Part shown: one piece after another, positions 42,315 through 51,001 of the stretch
Layout of the letters: every line of letters begins with the position of its first letter
How positions within the stretch are numbered: the stretch's first letter is position 1
From: Paraburkholderia kururiensis JCM 10599 = LMG 19447
GTDB lineage: Bacteria; Pseudomonadota; Gammaproteobacteria; Burkholderiales; Burkholderiaceae
DNA: 64,000 bases
Direction: 5' to 3'
NCBI RefSeq assembly: GCF_003986935.1
Contig: NZ_RJZE01000014.1
Location: 148,399-212,398 of the forward strand
Program-made: the position numbers and the translations under genes
Notes under the pieces: generated by a model
What the model was told of the DNA's origin: nothing
The model's database searches: none
Seen by the model: only the letters and a program-made list of their open reading frames with translations

Positions 42315-42340
42315 TACGATGGATGACTAAACGATGCGAC

Positions 42341-42371
42341 GAAAGGCACATTCACAGTGCCTTTCCTTTTT
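42341..42371 (+). terminator. rho-independent terminator after MVDQKQG copy 3
   Basis: GAAAGGCAC (42341-42349), 7-base loop, GTGCCTTTC (42357-42365) and a T-run. Similar to the hairpin at 32184-32207. Confidence 0.75.
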
Positions 42372-42394
42372 TCGAGTCGCACGTTTCGCTCTGG

Positions 42395-43603
42395 TCAGGA
42401 AGGTTGCCCAGCTTGATCGCGTGGTGGAAGCAATGACGGGTCGAGCCTGCATGCTTCAAGTTCAAGAAGGGCAGGCTGTTTCCACGATCCGGTAAGGTGC
42501 GCGGCGTATTCCAATAGGGGGATAGGGCCGACGAATTTCTTGGCCTGAGGGGCGACGACGTAGACTTGACCCGCATGCAACGTGGTTGTCTCTCGCCAAA
42601 GGCCGGGATCATCTGACACCGCAATATGCGCGCTTCTTCCCGCCGGCGTGAAGAGATGCAACCCAAGCTTGTCCTTGCTCGGCATGATGGCGATGGTATA
42701 CGCGCCACGCCATGAAAGCAGGTTCCCGGCGCTGTCGGCGGGGACCCCAAAAAAGCCTGTCCCATATATAGGGATAGCGTTCGCCCGTTCGAGATCCTGC
42801 TCCCACATGGCATCTTTCAGGTGGGCTGCATACGGGGTGGTGAGAAATTGATCCCCGAAGAGATTGTAGCCTACCGCGCGAGCGACCTTTGCCATGAACC
42901 GAGCTTCAGGATTGACGCCGATGCTCATGTTGACGTCGCGTGGACCGTTGCCGAGAGATTGAATTTTATCGATATCAATCTGCGCCTGTGCGTCGGGTGC
43001 ACGGACGAATGGGCTATCTTTCGGGTCATCAGTGATGCTGAAATTCAAAGCATATCTTCTGGCACGACGGAAATGCGCTTTGAAAGAGCGCAGTGCAAGA
43101 CTAATCCACCACGGATGAGTAACGGTGAGTGCCAGGTAGGCGCGTCCGGTGTCCTTTTGTCGCGCGATCGGATCGCCGCCCAAGTAGGTGGCGAAGCGCT
43201 CGTCGTCGCGCTGGTGGAAGTGATAGACGTGCTCCCCGCATGGACCGAGCCAGGATTCACACACTTCATCTGTCGTCGAGATTGCTCGTATTTCGCCCAT
43301 GTAGATTAGCGGCAGCGTGCTATCTTGGGAATCTAGCGTGAGGTAATCGCGAGACGCAACCGCGTCATGATTGTTGCGGAACCAACTTTTAATGAACGGG
43401 CCATCGATGAAGAGGCCAGACAGGTTATTGCATCGTTGGCACACTCGCCGAGTCTTGAAAAGGTCGCTGCACAGCGATCCACCAAGGCTGTCCGGAAAGA
43501 TATGCTCCAGGGAAAACTCGGCTATGGGCTTGTCTTTCCCGCAATAAAGACAATTCTTCGCTGGGAAATCACCTGTAACAACACTGTCATTGGATGCTGG
43601 CAT
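42395..43603 (-). CDS. HNH endonuclease family protein
   Basis: Encodes 402 aa. The N-terminal zinc-finger HNH module is visible: CLYCG (C18, C21), LEHIFPDSLGG (E33-H34) and VCQRCNN (C55, C58, N59), the CxxC-EH-CxxCN layout of HNH nucleases. The remaining 330 residues have no recognised domain and could serve in target recognition. It is convergent with the frameshifted backbone gene 81 bases away and follows 43751-44578 on the same strand. Probably cargo with a defence role. Confidence 0.78.
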   Translation of the reverse strand: MPASNDSVVTGDFPAKNCLYCGKDKPIAEFSLEHIFPDSLGGSLCSDLFKTRRVCQRCNNLSGLFIDGPFIKSWFRNNHDAVASRDYLTLDSQDSTLPLIYMGEIRAISTTDEVCESWLGPCGEHVYHFHQRDDERFATYLGGDPIARQKDTGRAYLALTVTHPWWISLALRSFKAHFRRARRYALNFSITDDPKDSPFVRAPDAQAQIDIDKIQSLGNGPRDVNMSIGVNPEARFMAKVARAVGYNLFGDQFLTTPYAAHLKDAMWEQDLERANAIPIYGTGFFGVPADSAGNLLSWRGAYTIAIMPSKDKLGLHLFTPAGRSAHIAVSDDPGLWRETTTLHAGQVYVVAPQAKKFVGPIPLLEYAAHLTGSWKQPALLELEACRLDPSLLPPRDQAGQPS

Positions 43604-43750
43604 GGTGGGCTAACATTTTGGCAATGTGGAAAGTCGATTGTATATGCTACCAAGAGCGACAGCGGGGGCAGTAGCAGGGCTCGATCTGTGTAATCTCCTT
43701 TGGAGTGGGGTTCGGGAAAATTAGAATCCCTGCATCGACAGGGATGCATT

Positions 43751-44578
43751 TCACAGTTTTAGATTATTTTTTGTTCGGCTGTTTACTGAGTCCTCGATAG
43801 AAGGTATGGGCTCTCCATAATATTCTCGAATTAGGTCTGATTGGGATGCTTGAATTCCAATGAATGGTGCATCCAGCTCTGAGCCGGGAGGGCGAAAGCA
43901 GATTACCGCTCCGCCATTCATTCTCTTTTCATAAAGTTCGAGTGTTAGAAGAAATGCGCGAAAAGCAAAGCGAGGTAGACCTCGGATCGCCCATTTTGAT
44001 TTTTCTAGTCCGGCATTTTCGAAGAATTGCTCCGCGTGCTGGCGAGAGAACATTAGTGGAATGAGTGCCTTGCTTGATCCAAATTGACGTGTTGCGTAAT
44101 GAGATCCAGTGATTTCTCCATCTCGAATCTCCATGATAATCCAAAACGGCTCCCCGATATAGCTGTCATCAGGGAGTGCCACAGCTTTAAGTCGTTCAGC
44201 AAGAATGGTTCTGAAAGACGGAAGATCTTCAAATTTCAGCGGAATGATGTCGTTGAATTTTGCAAAATCGACTGCTCCGCTTTGATATCCGTTTCTCGAT
44301 ACGATAACGCCGATAATGGTCCCAATGTCTCGTAGCTTTGATTCGAATTCCTGAATCTGTCCTTTCGCGACGGGGGTAGCCCAGTCTTTGCATTCAATGG
44401 CTACTCTATGACGGATGCCCGCCTTGGTGAATTCGTAGTACACGTCGATTTCATGCTGCACTCCAGACTTACCGTTGACGATGACCCTCTTTCCAACTAC
44501 GACGCCTTCGTCCCGCATATTAAGAAGGGAGCTGTAGATCTGCTGCACATCATTTTCAAGTGATGACCCGGGCTTCAT
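43751..44578 (-). CDS. Mrr-like restriction endonuclease (PD-(D/E)xK)
   Basis: Encodes 275 aa. The catalytic core is intact: HEIDVYYEF (D45), VAIECKDW (E62, K64) and VAKGQIQEFESKL, with the helix Gln typical of Mrr/RecB-like enzymes, then IIGVIVSRNGYQSGA. The C-terminal 150 residues are unassigned. No methyltransferase lies near, so a modification-dependent or stand-alone nuclease is more likely than a classic restriction-modification pair. It is the last gene before the right end of island 2. Confidence 0.8.
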   Translation of the reverse strand: MKPGSSLENDVQQIYSSLLNMRDEGVVVGKRVIVNGKSGVQHEIDVYYEFTKAGIRHRVAIECKDWATPVAKGQIQEFESKLRDIGTIIGVIVSRNGYQSGAVDFAKFNDIIPLKFEDLPSFRTILAERLKAVALPDDSYIGEPFWIIMEIRDGEITGSHYATRQFGSSKALIPLMFSRQHAEQFFENAGLEKSKWAIRGLPRFAFRAFLLTLELYEKRMNGGAVICFRPPGSELDAPFIGIQASQSDLIREYYGEPIPSIEDSVNSRTKNNLKL

Positions 44579-45010
44579 GATTCTCTGTCTCTACGATAGC
44601 CATGGTGAATGCCCACCACGTGTTACTTTGCCTAGTCAAGGGCCGAGGCGGGGTGGCGGAGCGGAGGAGGTATCTCGGTCGAATGTTTCAGACACCTCGC
44701 TTATCCAGATAACGGATTTCATGCAGAGGAACTTTAGAGCCGGAAGCTATATCGTCAGCTTCTCAAGATTGGCGCTGGCGTCAAAACTGGCATCGCGGTG
44801 GAACCTGCGCGAACAGTGGTTTTGCGTGGAGCAGCGAGAAAACGTGACGTAAGAACGCGCGTGAATAGTGGTTTTGAGTAACGCGCTGGGGCTTGGGAAG
44901 CTGGGGTAATAGCCATTATACGACGCCCGCGGAGCACGCAATTCTACGCGGTTTTGCCCGAATTCCGCAATCTCGCGCGCCGCAGGCGCGGCACGCGAGC
45001 TTTACTGCAT
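44579..45010. other. right end of island 2 and boundary, non-coding
   Basis: 432 bases without a gene. It contains the 185-bp right end, attachment copy 3 and, beyond it, a tRNA-type promoter (minus strand, TTGCGG-18-TAGAAT, 44970-44941) that now drives only a half tRNA. Confidence 0.75.
44746..44930. repeat. 185-bp right end of island 2 including attachment copy 3
   Basis: Colinear with 38075-38259. Inside it two similar blocks, GAACAGTGGTTTT (44811-44823) and GAATAGTGGTTTT (44863-44875), are 52 bases apart and could be arm-type binding sites for a recombinase. The 39-bp attachment core is at 44892-44930. Confidence 0.85.
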
Positions 45011-45574
45011 TCAAATGCCGAACAACGTGAGCGACACCGCCAGTCTCGTCACGACCATCAGGAGCACCTGCACGATCACGAAGAGCAGGATCGGCGACAG
45101 ATCGACTCCGCCTACCTGCGGCACGACGCGGCGCAACGGATTGAGGAACGGTGCGGTGAGCTGATAGAGAATCGGCATGGCCGGCGAGCGCGGATTGAGC
45201 CACGAGAGCAGCGCCATCAGGATCGTCAGCCAGATGAGCAGGTTCAGCGCCCATTTGACCACCGTGAGCACGGCAACGAGGAGCAGCATGGGCAGCAGGC
45301 CGAGCGGTTCGACGCCGGCAATCAGCACCATTAGCACGACATAGACGAGTGCCGCGATCAGCGCGGCGACCACGCTTGCCCAGTCGATACCGCGCGCACC
45401 CGGAATCACGCGCCGCAACGGCAGCACGAGCCAGTTGGTGACCTGCAGCACGGCGCTGGAGACGGGGTTGTACGGCGGCATGCGCACGAACTGCAGCCAG
45501 GCGCGCAGCAGCAAGGCGGCGCCGAACAGCGTGAAAACGGTATTGAGCAGAAAGCGGGCGATATCGCCGAACAT
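45011..45574 (-). CDS. YggT-family membrane protein
   Basis: Encodes 187 aa; ATG 45574 follows AGGA. Two tandem YggT repeats are visible, each ending in a Pro-Leu-Arg-Arg-Val motif (VLPLRRVIPGARGIDW and LNPLRRVVPQVGGVDLSPI) flanked by hydrophobic helices. The role is unclear; family members have been linked to osmotic stress and cell-division proteins. It is the first chromosomal gene to the right of the islands. Confidence 0.92.
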   Translation of the reverse strand: MFGDIARFLLNTVFTLFGAALLLRAWLQFVRMPPYNPVSSAVLQVTNWLVLPLRRVIPGARGIDWASVVAALIAALVYVVLMVLIAGVEPLGLLPMLLLVAVLTVVKWALNLLIWLTILMALLSWLNPRSPAMPILYQLTAPFLNPLRRVVPQVGGVDLSPILLFVIVQVLLMVVTRLAVSLTLFGI

Positions 45575-45740
45575 CGCGTGTCCTTTTCTTTCAGGGCGCA
45601 TCGATGGATGCGCCGGCCTTGTTGTCGAATGGTGTTCCGCGTGGGGCGCAGCCTCGCGTGAGCGCCCCGAAGGCATGCGCCCCGCGCCGCCTTCGCGCGG
45701 CAAATGGATGGCGCCGCGCCGGTCGTCACATTATCACGGC

Positions 45741-46676
45741 TTACTCGCCGCTTGCATCCGCCGGAATGCGGCCAAGCGTGCGCACGAGCGACGCCTCGAC
45801 GGCGCTCGCCATCGTATCGATTGTCGCGGGCGGTGCCTTGCGCCTGCGTGCGAGCTGGATGGCACGTCGTGTCATGAGCGCGTAGAGCGGCGCATGGTCG
45901 CCGCCCAGCGATTCGAGCAGCGCGAGCTGCTTTTCCACGACGCCCGCATCGCCGCGCGACACCGGGCCGGCAAGCGCATTGACGAGCCCTTTGTCGCGAG
46001 CGGTTTCGATCGTGCCGGAGAGCATGGGCAAGACGGCGCGCAGCGCATCGTTTTCGTCGAAACCGAGCTTGCGCCACAGGGCGACGCACTCCGCGAGGCT
46101 GCACAGTGCGAAGCTCGCCGCATAGTGCGCGGCGGCGTGGTACAGCATGCGGCCGCCCGGCGGGATCGAGAGCGGATGGCAGCCGAGCGCGCGGGCGAGG
46201 TCCGTGAGGGCGTCCTTGAGACGACCATCCGCCTCGATGGTGACAGAGCAGCCGGCGATGCGCGCCAGGTCTGCGAGATTTCCGGCGAACAGGTAGAGTG
46301 GGTGAAAACCACCGGTTGCAGCGCCCTGGTCGCGAGCGGCTGAAAGCAATTCCACCGGCGACGCGCCGCTGCAATGCACGAGGGCCCAGGCGCCAGTGCG
46401 CGCGGACAAAGGGTCGAAGCGAAGACTGTTCGCTGTCGAACCGATGGCATCGTCCGGGACGGTTAGAAAGACGATATCGGCTGCGTCGACAACCTCTTGC
46501 GGGTCGTCGTACGCGACACATTGCCCGATCTGACTGGCGAGCGCACGAGCCGATTCCGGCGTGCGACTCGCGATGGCCGCCACCGGATACCCGGCGCGCG
46601 AGAAGCCGTGCGCGAGACAGAACGCGATGCGGCCCGCACCGATGAAGCCGATGCGCGGTAGTGGGGACAGAGACAT
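45741..46676 (-). CDS. Rossmann-like / DUF2520 protein
   Basis: Encodes 311 aa; ATG 46676 follows GGAG. The N-terminal NAD(P)-binding fold (RIGFIGAGRIAFCLAHGF, then IASRTPESA) resembles pyrroline-5-carboxylate reductase. The C-terminal DUF2520 helical domain (PGGRMLYHAAAHYAASF, LPMLSGTIETARDKG, HAPLYALM) completes the usual pair. A dehydrogenase-like function with unknown substrate is likely. Confidence 0.9.
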   Translation of the reverse strand: MSLSPLPRIGFIGAGRIAFCLAHGFSRAGYPVAAIASRTPESARALASQIGQCVAYDDPQEVVDAADIVFLTVPDDAIGSTANSLRFDPLSARTGAWALVHCSGASPVELLSAARDQGAATGGFHPLYLFAGNLADLARIAGCSVTIEADGRLKDALTDLARALGCHPLSIPPGGRMLYHAAAHYAASFALCSLAECVALWRKLGFDENDALRAVLPMLSGTIETARDKGLVNALAGPVSRGDAGVVEKQLALLESLGGDHAPLYALMTRRAIQLARRRKAPPATIDTMASAVEASLVRTLGRIPADASGE

Positions 46677-46984
46677 GGTTTCTGCTCCGACGAAATGAAT
46701 ACGGAAGGGTGGAGTATCGCCCATCAAAAGGGCGATAACCGCGGCGGACGGCTGGTTTGGGCGGGCGTCGTCGGTCAACACGCTGTGGCGTGATGGCCGC
46801 TACGTTGCGACGGGCGCTTTCCTCAGAACAGTACTGGCCGAGTATGGCGGATGCCACGGCTCATGTACGGGCCATGCCCTTGACGCAACGGAAACTGCGC
46901 ACAATTTCCGCTCGGCTCCGGCTTTCCGTTGTGGTTGGTCGTCGTGTTGCTTCTATCCGGCAGTTCGTTTCGGGAGCGTTCACC
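46677..46984. other. intergenic region
   Basis: 308 bases between the DUF2520 gene and the small protein at 46985. Longer frames here are GC-rich shadows; no clear signals were identified. Confidence 0.4.
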
Positions 46985-47146
46985 ATGAGCATCTTTTCTT
47001 ACCGGAAACACCTGCGGTTCCTGACCCACTCGCAGCGCCGTCGGTGGTGGGACCAGAGAAAACGTCTGACGCCACGCGTGCAGATCGGCGGTGCCTACGT
47101 GCCGCCCAGCGTGAGCCGCGAATTCACCTACGTCAAAGTCGGATAG
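46985..47146 (+). CDS. small basic protein, 53 aa
   Basis: Starts MSIFSYRKHLRF with GGGAG upstream; rich in Arg, Trp and aromatic residues. It is followed by a good terminator (47191-47220), which supports a real transcript. No family is recognised. Confidence 0.5.
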   Translation: MSIFSYRKHLRFLTHSQRRRWWDQRKRLTPRVQIGGAYVPPSVSREFTYVKVG

Positions 47147-47618
47147 CGCCGCGGGCCCAGCCGGCGAATAGCTTATGAACAGACCCCGAGCGCCCGGCCA
47201 CGTGCCGGGCGTTTTGTTTTTCCGTCAGGCGATTTGATGCTGCTGCCGGCTCTTCTTTCGTTCCGCAGCGGCGCGCAAGTCCAACACAACGGCATGACCC
47301 GTGCTGCCGGATCACAACACCACCACCCCCGAATTTGTAATTAAACATTACCGGTCCGGCGTGGGCCGCCGTCGGCGAGCCGGTAAGAACGCCTTTGACT
47401 ATCGATACGGCACGGCAAATGTCTTGATTTATCTTGAATTCACATGGGCCGCGCGAATCCAACATGAAGCGGCCGTTCCCCCTGCTCGCCGACGCGTTCA
47501 CGGACCTTGCAATTTGCAACAAATGGCGTCGGCGGCATAACGGCGTTTTCGTTACATTGAACGCATGACCGTACCGTCATGCGGGCCGGCAGGGTGCCGT
47601 GCCGCAAGGAGAAGAGAA
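47147..47618. other. intergenic region with terminator
   Basis: 472 bases. Apart from the terminator at 47191-47220 and the Shine-Dalgarno of the next gene, nothing is recognisable. Confidence 0.5.
47191..47220 (+). terminator. rho-independent terminator
   Basis: CGCCCGGC (47191-47198), 5-base loop, GCCGGGCG (47204-47211), then a run of T interrupted by one G. Confidence 0.85.
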
Positions 47619-47912
47619 GTGAAGAAGACCGTTTCGTTTGTCGTTGCCGCCGCGCTCGGTTTGGGGCTTGCGGGTGCGGCCGAGGCCCATGTGTCGATCG
47701 GCGTCGGCATTGGGGTGCCGCTGGCCCCTGCCTATCCTGTCTACGCCGCGCCCCCGCCTGTTTATTACGCACCGCCTCCGCCGCCAGTCGTCTACGCGCC
47801 GGCTCCGGCTTACTACTACGGTCCGCCGCCGGGCGTGGTGGTCGGCGGTTACTGGGGCCGGCCGTATTGGCATCACGGCGGCTACTGGGGACACGGCCAC
47901 TGGAGGCGGTGA
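47619..47912 (+). CDS. small exported Pro/Tyr/Gly-rich protein
   Basis: Encodes 97 aa from GTG 47619, with AAGGAG 7 bases upstream. A signal peptide (KKTVSFVVAAALGLGLAGAAEAH) is followed by a low-complexity region of PPP, YY and VYAP repeats and a C-terminal Gly/His/Trp cluster (YWGRPYWHHGGYWGHGHW). Similar small secreted Pro/Tyr-rich proteins are common in Burkholderiaceae. The His-rich tail could bind metal; function is unknown. Confidence 0.75.
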   Translation: MKKTVSFVVAAALGLGLAGAAEAHVSIGVGIGVPLAPAYPVYAAPPPVYYAPPPPPVVYAPAPAYYYGPPPGVVVGGYWGRPYWHHGGYWGHGHWRR

Positions 47913-48025
47913 GCTTCGGCCAGATGCCGGCCGGCGGTCGATGCGGTCTCTTGTAACCGTATCGATGACGCTCTGATACGAATGGCGCAACGTGAGGCTT
48001 CCCGCCCCGTTGCGCCGTTCTGCGT

Positions 48026-48709
48026 TTACAGCACGCCGTTGTTCTGCGCGTGCTGCACGATGAGGTCGTGATATCCGTTCACGATCACGCTCCACGAGAA
48101 GTACGCAAAGAGCAGCGCGGAAAGAACGTGGCATGCGCGCAGCAACCCGGGCCCCGCCCGTTTGCGGCCGTGGCTCGCGAGGCTGCAGAGAAACAGCGTC
48201 CAGGCGAGGCCGCCCAGGAAAAAGCCGCTGAGAAACACCGCGGCGCCGCTGGCGTTCGTTGCGCCGGACTTTGCGATGAGCGCGCCGCCCACCGCGGCGA
48301 ACCACAGAATCGCAGTCGGCGACGAGAGGGCGAGCAATGCCCCGCGCGTGAAGCCGCGCGAGGGGCTGAGGTGCGGGGTACTGGCATCTGCTTCGCCGGC
48401 CACCGCGGGCGCCACGGCGGGGTTGACGGCCTCTCGCGCCATCTTCCATGTGAGGAACAGCAGAATGGCGCCGCCGCCTATCCAGACCACCCACCGTACC
48501 GGCGCGAACTGCAGAAGCGCGGCCATGCCCGCGAGCGCAAGCGCGGCGTAGATCAGATCACCCAGGCAGGAGCCGAGGCCTAGCCAGAATCCCGGCTTGA
48601 AGCCGTGTGTCAACGTGAGCGAGATCATCGCTACGTTGACGAGTCCAATGTCGAGGCACAGCGACAGCGAGAGAAAGAAACCGTCCGAGAACATCGAGAG
48701 GGCGGGCAT
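48026..48709 (-). CDS. LysE-family exporter
   Basis: Encodes 227 aa with about 6 membrane helices of the LysE/RhtB type: FFLSLSLCLDIGLVNVAM near the N-terminus, GFKPGFWLGLGSCLGDLIYA and SSPTAILWFAAVGG. Family members export amino acids or related metabolites. ATG 48709 is used; the frame is open to 48790. Confidence 0.9.
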   Translation of the reverse strand: MPALSMFSDGFFLSLSLCLDIGLVNVAMISLTLTHGFKPGFWLGLGSCLGDLIYAALALAGMAALLQFAPVRWVVWIGGGAILLFLTWKMAREAVNPAVAPAVAGEADASTPHLSPSRGFTRGALLALSSPTAILWFAAVGGALIAKSGATNASGAAVFLSGFFLGGLAWTLFLCSLASHGRKRAGPGLLRACHVLSALLFAYFSWSVIVNGYHDLIVQHAQNNGVL

Positions 48710-48824
48710 GCGCGAACAAACTCCAGTTTCTGATTTGTTGTGACGACTCGCGTACAGGAATGCGCGGCCAGTCGCGAAAGCGGTCTGCACGTGACTGTGC
48801 CGCCGTCACGCGACCGTCGCTTTT

Positions 48825-50405
48825 TTAGCCGCCTCCGAGTCCGAGTTCGTCCCACAGGCGATCGATGCGCGCCTTGACCGCGCTCTCCATCACGATCGGG
48901 CGACCCCATTCCCGGTTGGTTTCGCCGGGCCATTTGTTCGTGGCGTCGAGGCCCATCTTCGAACCGAGGCCCGCCACGGGCGACGCGAAGTCGAGATAGT
49001 CGATGGGCGTGTTCTCCACGAGCACCGTGTCGCGCGCGGGGTCGATGCGCGTCGTGATGGCCCAGATCACTTCCTTCCAGTCGCGGATGTTCACGTCTTC
49101 GTCCACCACGACGATGAACTTCGTATACATGAACTGCCGCAAGAAGCTCCAGACGCCGAACATCACCCGCTTGGCATGGCCCGGGTAGCTCTTCTTCATC
49201 TGCACGATAGCCATGCGGTAGCTGCAGCCTTCGGGCGGCAGGTAGAAGTCGGTGATCTCGGGGAACTGCTTCTGCAGCAGCGGCACGAAGACTTCGTTGA
49301 GCGCGACGCCCAGCACGGCCGGTTCGTCGGGCGGCTTGCCTGTGTAGGTGGAGTGATAGATCGCGTCGCGGCGCATCGTAATGCGCTCCACGGTGAACAC
49401 CGGGAACCACTCCTGTTCGTTGTAGTAGCCGGTGTGGTCGCCGTAGGGGCCTTCCAGTGCGTATTCATACGCGGCAGCGGCGCCTTTCGACGGACGCGGC
49501 GGCGCACCGTGCGGTGTCTCGGGAGTCACGTGCGGATCTTGCGGGTAGATGAAGCCTTCGAGCACGATCTCGGCGCGTGCCGGCACCTGCAGCGTATCGA
49601 CGCCCGGCGTGAGGCACGACGCAAGTTCGGTACGGGCACCGCGCAGCAGTCCCGCGAACTGGTACTCGGAGAGCGTGTCCGGCACGGGCGTCACCGCGCC
49701 CAGGATGGTGGCCGGGTCTGCGCCGAGTACGACCGCGACGGGATATGGCTTGCCCGGGTTGCGCAGCGCGAACTCACGAAAGTCCAGCGCGCCGCCGCGG
49801 TGCGCGAGCCATCGCATGATGAGCTTGTTGCGTCCGATTAACTGCTGCCGGTAGATGCCCAGATTTTGCCGCACCTTGTTCGGCCCACGCGTGACGGTGA
49901 GCCCCCACGTGACGAGCGGCCCTGCGTCGCCGGGCCAGCAGGTCTGGATAGGTAACCTTCCGAGGTCGACGTCCGCGCCTTCCCAGACGATTTCCTGGCA
50001 GGGCGGCGAGCCAACTGTCTTCGGCGCCATGTCCCACACGGCCTTGGCGAGCGTGAAGAGCTTGCCCGCGTCCTTGAAGCCGCGCGGCGGTTCGGGTTCC
50101 TTGAGGGTCGAGAGCAACCGGCCCACGTCGCGCAGCGACTCCAGCGCGGCACCTTCGCCATCGGACTCCGACGCGTCGACGCCCATGCCGAGCGCCACGC
50201 GCCGCGGCGTGCCGAACAGGTTGCCGAGCACCGGGAACCCATGCTGACCGCGATGCTCGAACAGCAGCGCGGGGCCGCCGGCCCGAAGCACACGATCGCA
50301 TAGCTCGGTCATTTCCAGCACGGGCGACACGGGCTGGGCGATGCGGCGTAGTTCGCCGAGCGTATCGAGGCGGCTGATGAAGTCGCGCAGGTCTTTGTAT
50401 TTCAT
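48825..50405 (-). CDS. ubiD: 3-octaprenyl-4-hydroxybenzoate carboxy-lyase
   Basis: Encodes 526 aa of the UbiD decarboxylase family, acting in ubiquinone synthesis with prenylated FMN made by UbiX. Visible motifs are MKYKDLRDFISRLDTLGELRRI at the start, QNLGIYRQQ, MRWLAHRGGA, the catalytic-region EGPYGDHTGYYN and DEDVNIRDWKEVIWAI near the end. Length is typical (about 500-520 aa). Confidence 0.96.
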   Translation of the reverse strand: MKYKDLRDFISRLDTLGELRRIAQPVSPVLEMTELCDRVLRAGGPALLFEHRGQHGFPVLGNLFGTPRRVALGMGVDASESDGEGAALESLRDVGRLLSTLKEPEPPRGFKDAGKLFTLAKAVWDMAPKTVGSPPCQEIVWEGADVDLGRLPIQTCWPGDAGPLVTWGLTVTRGPNKVRQNLGIYRQQLIGRNKLIMRWLAHRGGALDFREFALRNPGKPYPVAVVLGADPATILGAVTPVPDTLSEYQFAGLLRGARTELASCLTPGVDTLQVPARAEIVLEGFIYPQDPHVTPETPHGAPPRPSKGAAAAYEYALEGPYGDHTGYYNEQEWFPVFTVERITMRRDAIYHSTYTGKPPDEPAVLGVALNEVFVPLLQKQFPEITDFYLPPEGCSYRMAIVQMKKSYPGHAKRVMFGVWSFLRQFMYTKFIVVVDEDVNIRDWKEVIWAITTRIDPARDTVLVENTPIDYLDFASPVAGLGSKMGLDATNKWPGETNREWGRPIVMESAVKARIDRLWDELGLGGG

Positions 50406-51001
50406 TCGGATGGGTCAAGGCCGCGCGAGTGCGGCGAGGCCGAAGAGGTGAGCGAAACAGACGGACGACAGGGTGCGTTCCCGGCGTCCAAAACGGTTGT
50501 CGATTTTACCTGCGTTACCCGCCGCACGTTGGTGGCGGAAATCGCGATGGGCCGGAAACGCGCTCAGTGAGCGGTTCTCCACGCGCTGAACAGCGTTCAT
50601 TATTACATTTAGTTATAGTTGTGACGGGCTATAGTGTTGACGATCTATAAAACCCTGCTAGAATCGCTCGACATTGGTTGCAGGGCTTGAATTCTTTACC
50701 ATCGCCCCCGGTCCTTCAGACGCAACGCGTCACCGTTTGCCGACCCCTGCACGGCTACTGAACGGTCTAGATTTGTTGTCCTCGCCGGCGCCACGTGACG
50801 CCGGCTTTTCGCGTGGGAGTCACTGCGCGCATGTCTTCGACACATGCCGCCCGACTTTTGTGGATGACTCCCCGTACGGCGCACCTGCCGTTTCCCGACG
50901 CTACCGCACCAACCAGAGCGCGTGGCGTCTTTGACCCTTCGAATGGCCGTACGTCGGCTTGCCGACACGTTCACCGGGTCATGCAACATGGGAGATCCGG
51001 A
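50406..51001. other. divergent intergenic region
   Basis: 596 bases between ubiD and the transglycosylase. It contains the promoter at 50637-50664; the remaining leader of about 330 bases is long and holds only shadow frames. Confidence 0.5.
50637..50664 (+). promoter_or_regulatory. sigma-70-type promoter upstream of the transglycosylase
   Basis: TTGACG (50637-50642), 16-base spacer, TAGAAT (50659-50664). The resulting transcript would have a leader of about 330 bases. Confidence 0.6.

Larger units (their letters stand above)
38260..44930. mobile_element. island 2: second tRNA-Gly element, nuclease cargo, no recognisable integrase
   Basis: A 6.7-kb element between attachment copies 2 and 3, with left and right ends of the same family as island 1. 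It has its own copies of both small backbone genes, one start-altered and one frameshifted, plus nuclease-type cargo: a PD-(D/E)xK-like protein, an Mrr fragment, an HNH enzyme and an Mrr-like enzyme. No recombinase gene was recognised. Confidence 0.82.

Noticed and set aside
21985..44930. CRISPR array or Cas genes within the defence islands
   Set aside because: No regularly spaced short repeats and no Cas motifs were seen; the repeats present are long and few.
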